Shown here piece by piece: positions 12,131 to 25,622 of a stretch of DNA of 64,000 nucleotides (its first letter is position 1; each line of letters opens with the position of its first letter). This stretch comes from Hydra vulgaris (Eukaryota; Cnidaria; Hydrozoa; Anthoathecata; Hydridae), in assembly GCF_038396675.1 (NCBI RefSeq), contig NC_088922.1:8311501-8375500 (forward strand), written 5' to 3'. The position numbers were made by a program, and so were the translations under genes. Under the pieces are notes generated by a model. It had not been told where the DNA came from, made no database searches, and saw only the letters and a list, made by a program, of their open reading frames with translations.

Positions 12131-13619
12131 AAATTAGACTTATAGTAGATTTAGTCATTTTTTATTTATTTTCATTTTATATTTATTTTTATTTTATATT
12201 AGACAGGACTGATATAGTTTATTGATTTTTTTGATGAAATTTAAAAAAATTTAAAAGACGAAGTTTACAAGTTTATTTATTTAAATATCAGGAATGCTAA
12301 GTCCAAGATTCTCTATTGTAATTTGGAAAGTTGTGCACAAAATTTAGAATTATGAATTATTTGGATTATTGTATAAATTATTATTTCTATTGAAATAATA
12401 ATATAAATATACACATAAAAACTTTGCAAGTATATTTTTGCTGTCAAATTTGTTTTTCAAGTCAAAGTTTTAATTAAAATTTAAACATTATGAAAAATAT
12501 TTTTTTGCTCTATTAATGTATAAATATCAAAATTAAAAGTTGCAGATGCAAATGTTTAAAAAGCGATAGCCCTTAAGGTTACTAAAATAATAGTAGGTCA
12601 TACAATAGCATATAAAAGAGCTGTTTGGACAGAAAATAATCAAGAATATAAACTGTGTCATCATGCTGGATCAATTACAGCCAAAATACTTTTTATTGGC
12701 GAGATGGTTTGCAAGTAAAACATGCTTTTATGAGTTAAGAACCTCCTAAGTCTGGATGGAGCTAATTCGGGTAAAACAGAAACTTGAAGGTATGTAAAAC
12801 ATTCTTTGCAGCAGCATTTTTGCATACAGGCTAAAGGTATAAACTTTATATTAAGTTTGAAATAAAGGATTGTTAATAGTAGGTGGTTGGTAAACATATC
12901 AAAAGTAATAGTAGGGGGCTGGAAAAAATACCAAATTGTACTAATATAATTAAAAATAATCCACCATTATTGTTGTTTGCAGGTACAAAAAAAATCAGGG
13001 AAACAGGGTTTAATTTTTGAAATATCGGGGAATAAAGCTTTTAAATTTTTCCCTTTAGCTAACTAAAATTATGTCAATCAATTGCCTAATGTAAGAGATA
13101 ATGGCTATTTTTCTTTTTATTTTAGGTTTAAATTAATTTAAGGTATTTCATGAGGCTATTCAGTAATATATTAAGAAGTTATTTGAAGACACCATTAAAA
13201 AAAGTCTGCTGATTTTTTGAGGACCTTTTTATATATATTTTTTGAAAACAATTGGTGCATAGCTGTAAGAATGTTTGCGGGTGAAAAAGAATTGGTTCCC
13301 AAAAATGTTCAAAATAGCAATTAGTATTAATTTGCTTCCTAATTTCAACTGTTTGCAATACTTATGATTTGTGAGAAATTTGATTTGCTTTTTGAGTTAG
13401 TAAAATGGAAAAATTATGTTTGAACTGCATTTGTATTAATATGATTGCTGTGTTTGCATAATATGATTTTACACCATTTCTAAATTCTCTAAAGTTTCTT
13501 TTAATTGTAGACTAGAATTATGTAATAGTTTACAAGAATATACAAAAATTTTATTTTTTAACTTCATTTAAGATTTCCAATATATTGTAGTGAAACTTCT
13601 CACAAAACAAATTGAAATC
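12131..13619. other. Intergenic DNA
   Basis: No gene is supported here. The short open frame on the minus strand near 12661-12897 has no motif or splice context. Base composition is uniformly AT-rich. Confidence 0.5.
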
Positions 13620-14789
13620 GACAAGCTTTTCTACAAAATGGATCTGAGGATGCCGAAAAGTCAGCAGAAAATGTTCCTAAAAAATTCACAGATGTCGAAG
13701 AGCTTCTTAAATTAGATACAAGTTTAAATTATGATGATGAAAAATATAAACAATTGGTAAGTTTAATATTTGTAGTTCTATTTATTATCTTTTTTGTATG
13801 CATTGTCGCAATTTTAACTTATTATTTTCACTCTTTTGTCAGAATATCTCATTCCTTCTTTATGATAAAGAAGGAATGAAATAAGAATTATAATAGCAAA
13901 ATGTAATTTAAAGTATAATAAGCAAGTAAACTAATTTAAATAAAAAAGAACTTGCATTGAATAAGATGTGTAAAAAGCAAACACTTCAAAAAATCAGTTT
14001 TGGAAAAATACCAATGTAATGTTTTTTTCATAAAAGATAAGTTCTATAAATGTAGTTATAAAATTTGATTCTTTAAAATTTTTGACTAAAAATATTTATG
14101 TGTTCAATGTTTTTGTTTAAAAGCTGTTTTTCAATTACATTTTCTAAATATAAAAATTTATCAGGTCTCCCATGTCCATTTTTTCCGAATCACTAAATAT
14201 AAAGATTCCTAACAAGACATTGTTAAATCTACTAACTACTTTTCTAAACAAGTATTATTTCTTATAAACACTTTCTTTGACAAATTTTTATTATTTGTTG
14301 AATGAGTATTTCAATTAGATGGTTTTATAAAGAAATAGCCATTTTTTGAAGCCAATTTTTTTATTTTACAAACAAATAAAAAATGTTCTGTTTTTTAACT
14401 TAGAAAGTTATATTTGTATGTAAGTATTTAATACGTTATATTTATATAGGTAGTTCATCTTTCAAAGGTTGGTGGGAATTCCTTAAAAGATAATCTTAAA
14501 AACATAATGGAAAGGTAATTTTAAAGTTGTTGACTTAAATGATTTACTTCATGTAATAATGATGTATTATAGCCATTATTATTTCCATATATAAGTAGAC
14601 CAGATAATAGAAGATTTATTGGTCTATAAAGCAATCTTTTTTAATTTGTTGTTTACATTTAACTGTAAACATGTTGTTTTTTTTTATAGTCTGATGTCAT
14701 ACAAAGTGCTGATTTGCTTCAACATGAAAGGGACCAACCGCAATGATAAGAAAAAGTGTGACACAGTAACAGGAAAACGAAGCTTTTAA
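13620..14789 (+). CDS. DUF4806-domain gene, three 3' exons
   Basis: Exons at about 13620-13756, 14450-14514 and 14690-14789 are flanked by canonical sites (donors GTAAGT and GTAATT, acceptors TATATAG and TTTATAG). The last ends at TAA. Together they encode the pattern of the DUF4806 domain: an acidic lead with ELLKLD, then VVHLSKVGGNSLKDNLKNIM, and a final exon with LMSYKVLICFNMKGTNRNDK. DUF4806 proteins are abundant in cnidarians and transposon-related contexts, and the function is unknown. The upstream exons are not visible, and a stop lies just before the first exon, so its exact start is uncertain. It may be a complete gene tail or an inactive copy. Confidence 0.65.
13849..13879. repeat. 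Fold-back hairpin, 15-bp arms
   Basis: Perfect arms TCATTCCTTCTTTAT with a single-base loop, inside the first intron of the DUF4806 gene. Confidence 0.9.
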
Positions 14790-15074
14790 AAATTAAATCT
14801 TCTCGAACTTATTAAAGGTAAAAAAAAATTATTTTATGAATGATAGAACTGAATGTGAAAAAAGTTATACCAAGTTACTAATATTCTATTTATTTTATTA
14901 AATTATAAAAATGTTTTGAAATAACTATCGTATGAGAATCACAGCATAGTCAAATTTCGTCATCTGCTTTATAGTTTGTTACAAAGGTAATATTCTTTTT
15001 TACGATAATCAAAGTTATTAAAACTGTTATTTATGTCATAACAGAGGTATCAAAACGGTTAGAAAACAAACTAC

Positions 15075-15109
15075 TTTTTCAAAATATTTTAAGAAAATAT
15101 TTTGAAAAA
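15075..15109. repeat. Fold-back hairpin, 16-bp arms
   Basis: Perfect inverted repeat TTTTTCAAAATATTTT with a 3-base loop in non-coding DNA. Confidence 0.9.
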
Positions 15110-16939
15110 ACGGATTTTTGAATTGTAAAATTTTGTTAAAGCATAACTACTTTAATGCACAAAATTTTTGCATTTAAGTAGTAAAATCAAATTTTTCAAA
15201 AATCAAACCAATCAGATTGCGCCTATTCTGAGCCTGTATAAGGTTTCAAAAAATGCAGCCCGCTTCATATAAACAGCCTCTTAGTTGCGATTCTGTAAAA
15301 TACACTTTTTATTTTTAACTAAACGCGTTCCTCAGATTAGAAGTCTTTCTCATCAATAACAACAAACTAATAAGTATCATACTCTATATACAAGTTAGTA
15401 TCGTTTAATCTTAAATTATCATTTGAATCGTTAAAGTTTTATGTAAAAATGTTTAATAATTTAAAAATCTACGTTAATTTTATGTAGAAATGTTGAGATT
15501 TATGTAGAAATGCTAATAGAAATGTTTAATAATTTAAAAATCTATGTTGAAGATTTTTCGGTTTCGGCTTAGTTTTTTAGAATTAATATTTTTTTTATTA
15601 TTAGTTTAAAAGATTGGAGCATCAATAAAGCTTAAGGTTCATATCTATTTTTTAAATTGCAGTTTATATTGCATCTTCGCAGTTAACGAAAAAAATGATT
15701 TTTATGCTAAAAACCTAATGCTTTGTTTGTGTTTTTCGTTGTTTATTTATTTAATAAAATGTTGTTTTTTTTAAAAAAAAACTATTTTCTCTTTTAAAAA
15801 GTGAATTAATTTTATTATTTGCTTTCAAATAATATTTGTTAAAAGACTTGTTTCAGTTTTCTATCGAGCTTGCCAATATTTCAGTATTGCTTTTTAAGTT
15901 ATTTAATCCTTCATAAATTACTTGTGATATCAGTCAGTGGCAGTTCTTCAGTTATTTATATTAGATTAAGTTATTTACATTATATTAAGCTTATATAAAA
16001 AATTATATAAAGAAATATTTTTCTTATAAAATACAGTAACAGCAAAGTAAATTATTTTTTCCTGAAGAAATAAAAACTTATTTCTTAAAATTCGTATATT
16101 TTCTAAATTAAGAACAATTGTATATTTTTAATGGAATGAATGAGTTGTTTAATTTAAAATTTTTATTTTATAAATAAAACACTGCATTGCTATATTTAAT
16201 AGTGTTAAATATAGCAATTTAATAGTGCATAAATAAAGCATTTCTATATTTTAAACACTTCATTTCTATATTTTTAGTGCATAAATACAACACTGCATTT
16301 CTATATTTAATAGTGTTAAATATGCCTCGTTTTTCCACGAAGTCTTTGCGCATTATATGTTTGAATATGTTACTGTGTTCACATCAAATGTGTTTCATGT
16401 ATTCATGAAGTTTTTACGCGTGGAATGTTTTAATTTAGTTAATTTATTTCCTAAGTACCGTAAGATTTATTAGGTTATATAAAGATTTGTGTTATGCGGC
16501 TTTACGAAGAATACGTGATGTATACCAAATTGCCGATGCCCCCTAGTATGTCATGTATTGTATCAACAGCCATCATGGTGACATTTAATTTTAACTTAAG
16601 AGAAACAAGTGTAATGTTTTAAGTTGATTAAGGAAGACCCGGTGTCAACATTTGCTGACATTGGTCATCAAAACGGAAAAAGTTATCTTAAGTAATTGAT
16701 TTTTCCATTTTAGCAGTATGGAGTTATACCATTATTTAGTATTTTAAATTCTCTATCGTTTTATATACCACGCAAATTTAATAAATCAGTGATTAATGAG
16801 TTTTTTTAAGAATTATTTACTTCAACGGTAAGTCGATAACTTATTCAATATCTCAAAATGATGTTTTTGGACATTTTCCTTGTATACAGACGATATTGAA
16901 CTCTTCATTATTTTATTAAATTGTTTTTATAATTTAATC

Positions 16940-17030
16940 TAATCAAAACCAATAGCAAGAGTAAAATGATTTAAAATAATATAGATCATTTTAAATGTTT
17001 TTACTTTTGCTATTAGTTTTGATTAGATAA
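16940..17030. repeat. MITE-like imperfect inverted repeat
   Basis: The left part (AATCAAAACCAATAGCAAGA and on) pairs with the right part ending TTTGCTATTAGTTTTGATT, with small mismatches and a short centre. The whole could fold into a hairpin of about 40 bp per arm. This is typical of a small non-autonomous DNA transposon. Target duplications were not established. Confidence 0.6.
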
Positions 17031-20000
17031 GTTAAATGTTAAGGTGGTAAAAGCAACTTCTTTAACAAAAAATTGAGATGTATTAGTATCAATAGACTTT
17101 AAATTTTTTTAGTGATGACGTCATTGTTTATGCGCATAATTAGTGTCATTTTACCCCCAAAACTGTCTATTCTCTTATCTAATATAACTCAAAAAAGTTT
17201 AAAAATTTGAACATGAATTCTTTAATGTATTTAAAATGTTGCCTGTAAAATAGACTTTTTTTTAACATATTTAATTACCATATATTACCATAATACCAGG
17301 TTGACATTCAAACTTTAAGATATAAAAAATAAGGGAAGTTTGGCACCAAAACATGATAAAAATGAGTTTTAAAAGAATTAAAAAATTTTGCTTTATAGAC
17401 AACATTCCTAATATGTTCATCTTTAAATCTGCAAAATTCCAGCCCATTTTCTATTTTCGAGGAAAGGTTATTTCTGAAAAACTAAGATTAGCGAGAAAAA
17501 AAGTTGCAAAAAAGCTAAAACAAGTTTTAAAAAGTAATATATTGTAATTATATGGCAACATAAACGTAAACTTACAGCTTATAGCCTAATATAATATTTT
17601 AAGTGAAGTCAAACGTCTTGAGCTTTTTGGTTTTAAAGATTTCGGAGAAAAAGCGTTGCTAAGGCCTTTTAAAAAAATGCCAATTTGATTTTAATTAAGA
17701 TTTTTGGAAAAGGCATCTTAAAATAGGTAGATTAAAGAATTTAAAACATTCATTTTAGTATTTTTCAAAATTTTACCAAAAATAACCATTTTTTACCCTG
17801 GTTACCACCTTAACATATAAGACTATTGATTAATTGCATTGAGACTTTCTTGCTTCTCCATTACTTATTGTATTATATAATGCTCAATATGTTATTGATA
17901 ATTTTCTTTTTTTAGGACATTGGAAATATATAAAGATAACTTTGGAAATACATAGAGACAAACTTTGAGAAAATCTACAACTTAAATATATTAAATTTTT
18001 AAATTATCTGGCTTTGTCCTTTTTTCGATATTTTGATAGCGTAACGAATAAATATTATATATTTTGCAAATTTTTATTTTAAAATAATACTTGTTCTTTT
18101 TTTTGATGGGGTTATCCCGTCAATTAAAAAGAGAACTTTTAGCACCACCCTATTGTATATTTTGACCCTTAATTTAAGCGTTAAAAAGAGGATATATATA
18201 TATAAACAAACTTTTATATATATATATATAAACTTTTATATATATATTTTTAGTATTATCTAAAATATGAAAAAGGGATCGTCTATAAAGTACGTAAGCT
18301 CTGAGTGGAAATAGGGTTTGCAAATGGCGTATATGAAATGGAGTGGGTCAATTATAAAAGAAAGACACCTAATTAAAAAAGATATATATAATTGTTGGGT
18401 GGGTTTAAAAGCGGATGTACTCAATGCGGGGAGGGTGAGGTCGAAAACAAAGCGTTCGCGCTTTATTAATAACCCCCTAAGTATTAGTGTTTAAGTTATA
18501 CAAAAAATATGAATGAAATAATGTTTTATTAATTTAAAAATTAACAAAGCAGAAAAATTGTGAAGGTTAGTTAAACTCTAGGCACGTCCATTAATATATC
18601 ATGTAGATAAATTTAAAAATGATTAAATAAAAAATTAAAAAAAAAAAGATTTTAAACGTATAATTTATTTAAAAGCTAAAATGTTCTTTAAATCGTAATT
18701 TATGTTAATTTTCGTAACGTAATGTAAGTTGATTTTTTTTAATGTCAAATAAATGAAATTTTAATGAATGCAAATTTACTTTTTTTCTCTCTTTTTCTTT
18801 CAAAAATTGTTTTAAAATTTTTTACTTTCAGAAGTATTGGAAATTCGATTTAAAATTCGAATTTTTTTGAGCGCTTAAAGTATTCTTAAAAGGCGGGAAA
18901 TTTTAGACATTACTAAAAGAACCAATACATAACCCATTCAAAAAATTTTATTACCTTAAAATATAAAGGCATTGAGAGCAAAGTATTCGCTTTGATCTTT
19001 TTAATTGATTATTATTGAGGTTACTACTTAAAAGAAAGAAAAAAATTATGATCATTAGATAGCAATTTTAACTATAATGATAATTCAGTATAATATAATA
19101 AAAACTTTTAAAAGTACTCAATTTTACATTCAAATAATCTTAAAAAATTTATATTCGCTGGAAATTTTTTAAGTTATGACAATTAACAATTATTACAAAA
19201 AAAATCTAAGTCATGATGTAATTCACTCAAATTATTTATAACTCTTTCAAGGCGTTTAGGTACAAAATTTTTTCATAAAACTTATAAGGCATTTTTGTAA
19301 ACTAAGTGGTTTATTTTATGATATATAGCATCTGTGGTATTTTCAAATCTTTATTTAAAAAATTGAAGTTCTTTTTTTATAGTGATTTTTAAGGTGCTTC
19401 ACCATTAAATAAGTAAAAAAGTTAGGTTTTTTGGATTTTTTAAATTAAGTGAAAATTGACAGAAGTTTCACTAGGAAAAAAATGCATCTAAACTCAAACG
19501 CGTGAACTTTCATAATTATTTTGGGTCACTGGTTGTTTATTTAAAAAATTAAATGTTATAGTTGCTAAGAGGCAATTTTCTAGAAGTAGATTTTGTAATT
19601 TGTTGTGGAACTAATATTTTTAGCCTGTTGGCTAGTATAACCGATTATAAATTAATTTTTATCTTTATTTTTATTTTTTGAAAAAATAAAAAAAAATCAC
19701 TTTTTGTTCTCACAGTTTCTCAAATATTTTATGATGTTGACAAAGCGCTTTGAAATTTTTTTCCAAAAAGTTTTAAAATTAGTATGACTACAATCTAAAC
19801 CTCTATCAAACATGACATCTACTAGAATTTAATTTTTCAATTTTTTTGCTAGAGAAGTACCATTTAATCTTAATACATTTTTAACATTATTCTTGAAGTA
19901 GAAATGCCAGTTTGGACAATTAAATAATCTTGATAACTACGCATTTCATGACAAAACATCTAATGAATGAAAATTAAGTAGTTAGAATTGTAACAATGAA

Positions 20001-20388
20001 CAGCAAGGAGTGATTAGATAGCAATCAAGTATGATGCATGAGCATTTTTCTATTTTTAACCATAAAAGTTTTAAAAAAATAATTACTCTCAGATGCCTTG
20101 AATGCATTGATGCATTTTTTTATCTACATCTCTAAAGAGTTATCATTTAACCAAATTATAGGAATTTTAATTATAATTAGTCTTGTAATCCTATATCCGA
20201 CAGTTCATTTTAATACCTAACTAATGTGTCGTTTAGTCTAACAGGGGTAAGTTAACCTGATTTGACAGCAATTTAAGTTTCTCGCTATTTAATTTTTTCT
20301 CTTACGTCATTAAAGTGTAAAGGAAGGAGGCATAAATTTCCTTGTGAAATGCTCTTACGTTATATGCTTTTTTACAGAGTGGTACTTT

Positions 20389-20431
20389 GCGACAAGACCG
20401 TGAGGACTTCTTGAAGCGCTTTAAGTACCAC
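20389..20431 (+). ncRNA. Possible hairpin RNA
   Basis: GTGGTACTT at 20389-20397 pairs exactly with AAGTACCAC at 20423-20431, and inner GCG bases can extend the stem. The segment is richer in GC than its surroundings. I do not recognise an RNA family, so this is only a structural candidate. Confidence 0.2.
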
Positions 20432-20939
20432 ACAAAATATAAAAGATTTATAAACTATAGGCACGCTTACTTACGCTTAAGTTTTATATCATGCATACTC
20501 GTTTATTTATTGATACTCTGTTGGGGCAGGTTGTGCAGCTTGCTAAAAACTTTGGACAACATCTTCTCAACCAAATGAGATAAAAGTACTTTTTAAAAAC
20601 AACATTTCGCAGAATAAACTATATTTATAATAGGAAAAACTTATTTAAATTCAACGCACAGATCATCGTCTTTCTTAGATTTAGTAAAAATTTCTGAATA
20701 AGACCCCTAACCCTGGTCTTAACACGCCATAAAAAAACAAAGAAAATGGCTAGACTTAAAGTTAAAGTTCGAGTTATTGATTTTTATGAAAAACCAGATT
20801 CAAAGAAAATTTAAAAATACTTTTAGTTATCTGAAGTTTGAGGGTTATATTTATCGGGATTTTACAGTAATACTATATAAAAAAGGTTTTTAAATAAAAT
20901 ATTAAGGACTTTTTAAAGAAGAATAAACTTGGCAATCTA

Positions 20940-21072
20940 TCACAGAGTACCGTGGAAAAGCATCTAACCAGGAAGTACACGCCTTCTTTCATGTGCCGCA
21001 AGATTGTTTAACTAGAGCTAACATCGAACCACTTCATTGTGCGCCATAACTCTACCCACTGCGCCGCGGCTA
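20940..21072 (-). mobile_element. tRNA-derived SINE head
   Basis: Read on the minus strand, the segment has a box A-like string (GCGCAGTGGGTAGAG, 21050-21064) and a box B-like string (GGTTCGATG near 21022-21030) at tRNA-like spacing. That is the internal RNA polymerase III promoter of a tRNA-derived SINE. It lacks a full tRNA fold, so it is not a functional tRNA gene. Confidence 0.6.
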
Positions 21073-21274
21073 CTGTTTTATAAGTTTTATTTTTCCAATC
21101 CAGACTAAAAAATTCCTTAGTTGATTAGATATAGAAAGAAAATGTGCAATTTTAAAAGATGTTTAACTAATATTATTGAAAGTCCATCATTCATTCAATA
21201 ATGTATAATACTCGGATCAGTCAATAAATAAATATTTTTGTTAATTTTTTTTTGTACCACATAAACTTCATTAA

Positions 21275-21500
21275 CGGTAGTAGTGTAGTAATAGAGCGCT
21301 TGGATCATTAGCTTGAAGTTCCAAGTTCGATCCATACCACGTCTTTAAAAACACCGCGCTCAACTTTTGTTCGTCAAGGTTTGTGTTTCGGAGTTAAAAG
21401 AGTTGAGAGTGATTTGTTTCCACATTAAAAAAAATTAAAAACCAGGCTCCTTGACTTTAGTGGCTGTCTCGACATTGGGGAGGTGAATAACTTAACAAAA
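21275..21500 (+). mobile_element. tRNA-derived SINE
   Basis: A box A-like string (TAGTGTAGTAATAGAGCG, from 21281) and a box B-like string (AAGTTCGATCC, near 21323) sit at tRNA-like spacing. They are followed by a unique body rich in GT and CTGTCTC. The layout fits a SINE with a tRNA head. Its orientation is opposite to the head at 20940-21072. Confidence 0.6.
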
Positions 21501-21910
21501 AAAAACATTTTTCCTTTGAAAAAGTGTAGTTTTTTAAGCAATGCGATAAATTCATTTTCATTAAAACACCTGAAAAATGCTGAAACTTAATGGGAAAAAT
21601 ACAGAGATATATTTTACATTATTGTATTGTCGTATTTTAATTCAAAGTTATATCAAAATATCAGTATCATATCTATAAACAAACTACTTGTAGTAATTAC
21701 AACGAGCCTCTCAGCATAAATATAAAAATATTACACCAGTTCAAAAAGATTTATGTTCAATTTAAATTCTGTCCAACAAAAATATATCATTGTTATAAAT
21801 CAGATTGTCATGTGACATCAGATTATCCAATTATCAAATCTGATATATTACGTGTTTATCAGATTACTTGTGGTAAACCAGATTATCACTATATTTGTTG
21901 GTCTTAAGGT

Positions 21911-21975
21911 ATGTAAAAATCAAGTTTAATGTTTACAGCGATTCCTAAAAAACACTTCTGAAATATGAACTTCCA
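21911..21975 (+). repeat. Dispersed repeat copy (short)
   Basis: Shares the string TAAAAATCAAGTTTAATG followed by TTTACAGC with the copy at 5568. The downstream half is diverged. Confidence 0.45.
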
Positions 21976-22527
21976 AAATTAATAAGTTTTCAAATCTTTC
22001 AATTTTTCCAAGCCAGATCTCTGTGATTTAAACGAGTTCTTTCCAATTGAGCTGGGTTTTAACTACTGCACGGTCAAAACCAAGACATTTTTTGATGAAG
22101 TCTGAATTCTATTATTGAATTGTAATTTAGTTTAAGATAGCGTTGAAAAGATTTTTTTCCCACTCTCTGGTGTCTAGTGGTAAAAAACTTTCCAATCTCT
22201 AAATATATCTCTAATATAACGTAGTTTAACAAGTTTAACAAAGTATGACGTAATTTAACAAATAATGTTTCTTTAAACAAATAACAAAGAATGTTTCTAA
22301 TAACAAATAACAAATAAACAAATAACAAATAAACTTAAAACAAATAACAAATAATGTTTCTTTAAGAACTCAGCGTTTCTTTAAAAGTAAAAATAAAACA
22401 AAGGCCCTAGGCAGGAAAGTTTTTGGGGCCCTAAACACTTCTTAACACCACAATTTTTTTTCAACGAAATCCCATTTAAAAATTGAGCTCGCTAAAATCA
22501 TGGTACACAGGCTGCAGTCTTGTCTGC

Positions 22528-23981
22528 CTATAGGTAAATCTGGACAACTAAAGATATTATTTTGTTGCACATTACAGACAACCCTGTCTGTAATGTGCAA
22601 CAAAATAATATCTTTAGTATATTCTTTCTATTAATAAAGACTATTATAAATTTAACAAACAACAATATAAAATTGAGCTTTCTAGTTTTTGAAGATGCAA
22701 AACTATCAAAAATCTTTTTGACATTTATGATACAATCTCTATGGATATGCATCGTAACTAATCCATTTAATTGTTCTTGTCCTATATTGGATCTTGACCA
22801 AGTTTTAAGTCTTTTTAAAGTCAAAAAACTCCGTTCTCCCGAAGCAACGCTAACAGGAAGGGTGCAAAGCAATTGCAAAATACATTTAATTAAAGGGAAG
22901 ACATTACCATTACATTGCTTGTATGCTTCCAGTACACATTCAGGTAGGTCTTGTTGTTTTTTGATTGCGTCTTTCCATTTTAGCTCTCAAAATTCGAATT
23001 CTGAAGAAACTTTCATTACTTAGACATTCTCATCAACAGTGTTAATGTTGGGAAGCCCTTTCATAAAACTCAGTATATTAGTTATGGATGCACAAAATAC
23101 CATTTATTGACGATAAGTTTATATATTTTCAAAGAGTCAAAACTGAAACTGAATCTTCAAATTGGATTACCGGATAACATTGAAACCAGGAAACAATTCA
23201 AAAGATTGAATATCAGCCTACATTTTTTCCTAATTCACACACACTTCCTTTTCCTTTTTTTTATTTTTTTTTTTGCAACGATGTAAATACTATTTATCGT
23301 TATTACTAACTAATCATACGAACTAATAGTTATAATAATTATATAAATAAAAAGTCTAAAAAATATATTAGCTATTATGAAAAAAAAAAGTTTCCGAAAT
23401 CGAGATATAATCAAAATGCAAAAGGATTTTCTATAGTTAAATTACTATCATCACCAAAAAGTAAATGCTTGAGTATTCTTTTTGATTGGATAGATATGAA
23501 TATGATATTTTATTCACAGAAGCAATTCATATACGTTTATTGTTAACTCTGTCTTTGTTTTGTTTAATAAATTTCTAGGTATTGCTACATTTTATTTAAA
23601 AGAGTTTAAGGTTTCATCAGAAAATCTGAACTGTAAATCTAGAAGTGTGATATCAAGTAAAGTTAAATAAACATTGACTCTATAGTAAGTTAGAAGATCA
23701 TTGGTATTGGGGTTAGCGCGATTAGTTTGTTTTCCTGTAATTCGTGAAATCTTGATTTTTAAACCTAAGTCTTCCAGTAACTTTGATGCAGTCATAAATA
23801 TAGCATTAAAGTTTTCTTTATTCTGACGTCTTTTACTTAATATCTTTATGGTATGTTTAAGAATAGTTTTAGCATATTCATCACCTATATAAATTATACT
23901 ACAAATTAAAATTAAATTAATAAAAAAAAATTTACTATTAAAACCAAACCTATATATTATTTTTCGTAAGTTTTTAAACAC
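22528..23981 (-). pseudogene. hAT transposase relic (zinc finger MYM1-like)
   Basis: Two recognisable blocks lie in transcription order. The open part 23592-23981 carries KILSKRRQN, LLEDLGLKIKI and the KQTNRANPN-type segment, then a long-helix tail. This matches the central region of hAT proteins annotated as MYM-type 1. The open part 22528-22878 carries the hAT dimerisation domain (LPVSVASGERSF, LKRLKTWSRS, QEQLNGL, HIHRD). The stretch between them has no continuous frame. The 3' end is further disturbed by a perfect fold-back at 22548-22617, where the frame runs into an inverted copy. It is a dead transposon. Confidence 0.8.
22548..22617. repeat. Perfect fold-back, 33-bp arms
   Basis: The 33 bases ending ...CATTACAGACA are followed, after a 4-base loop, by their exact reverse complement. 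It sits in the 3' part of the hAT relic and truncates it. The identity of the arms implies a recent template-switch event or an assembly fold-back. Confidence 0.95.
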
Positions 23982-25622
23982 AGTTTTTTTAGTTTAAAAA
24001 AAGTAAATAGTTAGCTGCAGAATAATTTTTTGTATTTTGTTTTTTCTTTTACAAATTTTTCAATAATACTTTGATGTTTGATATTTCTTATGGGGGTTAG
24101 TTACCCCTTAATCCCCCTCCCCCACCACCTTATCCTTTGTGTCCGCCACTGAGTGATATATCATAGTTTTAAATGATAAATCAAGTTTTATCGATATATG
24201 ATATATCATAGGGTACCACTTTAAATAGTTAAGTAAAATCTTATTTATAAACATATATAGTCAAAAGTGCTTAAACAATATAAAGTCACATAATTTTATA
24301 TTATAAACTATATTCTTAAGTTTAATACATCGCGACGTTAGAATTATCTTATTCTATCTCCACAATTTAAACTTTTGAGATGAAACGATTAAAGGAAAGA
24401 CTTTAGGAGACGGCATATAATTTTTTTTATAATTAATGTTTTTTCCGCAACTTTTTTACTTATAACTTAGGTTTTAATTCAATAGGAAAACATTATTCTG
24501 ATTATATTCATTATTCAAATTAAAAAGTTTTAAAAGCGACATATTCAAAATTTCTATACTATATCAATGTTTAATGTTTACAGCCGTTCCCAATAAAAAA
24601 ATGCTTTGGAGGTATGAATACACATATATGTTTATATGCATACCTCCAAAGTTTTAAGGTACTAAGTTTAGAAAAATTTTCGAAATGCTTTTTATATAAC
24701 CGTTTTTAAATTTGGGACTATTTATAGTCATTTTCAACAACTAGGAATAAATCTAAACTACAAAGTTTTAGCAAACCGGGTGTTTATTAAGTCGGTTTAT
24801 TAAGTTTATTAAGCTGCGGAAAACCTTATCTAGGTAAAACAGCTTTAAATTTTATCAAGAATACTGTAAAGTGTAAAATAAGTTAAGACAGTAACTGTTG
24901 TTCCTCTAAAATATTTAGTCATAAAAAATTCCACCAAGGAGCAATAAAATGGGATACAACATAATTAGTATTTGTCTTTCAACAAACTAAAACGTTAGAG
25001 AGGTCTCAGAAATATTGAACATGTTTTAAAAAACTTAAGAAATTTTAGAAACCATTGATGCGTTTCTAAGCAATCTTAAAAACGTTATTTTAATTGAACT
25101 TAAAGGGATATTTTTATTTTTGATTTAATTAAAGACTTTGATAGGGAAAACTTTTTATCTTTTTTGTTTCGTCTATTAGTTAAATTTAGCGTTATGTAAT
25201 TTATGGACATATAAGGAATTACCTCCAAGTGTGAAAAAAGCTCTCTCAAAGAAAGATTCAAAAACAGTTTAGAAAGTTAATTCATCAAGGCCTAAAGAAA
25301 ACATTATTGTTTGCTATTGCTTTGGAGCCAAAGGTTCTATGTTAAAAGGTTATTTTGAAAGAAAAGTTCACACAGATTCCCCCCCCCCTCCCTAAAAAAA
25401 AAAAACAGTAATAATAATAAAAAAAGGTCAAGTCAATTTTTATTTTTATTAAACACCAATAACAACAATTGTGCAATATTTTTCAAATATCATTTTAAGT
25501 TTACTCTTGGCCATCAGTGATGCCAAATCATAACATCTTCATAATTAAGTGAGCTTGTCAGTGTTGATTCAATTGTTGATGACAAACAAACTTGATAATC
25601 TGTCTCTGCCTATTGAAGACCT
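23982..25622. other. Intergenic DNA with a repeat copy
   Basis: No gene is supported. Near 24568-24655 is a third copy of the dispersed repeat, whose end forms a short inverted pair (CTTTGGAGGTATG at 24604, CATACCTCCAAAG at 24639). Confidence 0.5.

Larger units (their letters stand above)
14790..20939. other. Intergenic DNA with small inverted repeats
   Basis: I see no convincing gene. The region holds a perfect hairpin at 15075-15109, an imperfect MITE-like hairpin at 16940-17030, short TA tracts near 18195-18245, and a possible structured RNA at 20389-20431. The open frames on the plus strand at 17353 and 20387 lack motifs. Confidence 0.5.

Noticed and set aside
17353..17547. Plus-strand Lys-rich protein
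   Set aside because: It is a short frame in intergenic DNA with no splice sites, motif or leader.
20940..21072. Functional tRNA gene
   Set aside because: Boxes A and B are present, but a full cloverleaf with acceptor stem is not. It is SINE-type.
22562..23023. Plus-strand 153-residue protein
   Set aside because: It is antisense to the hAT relic, and its start lies in the fold-back.
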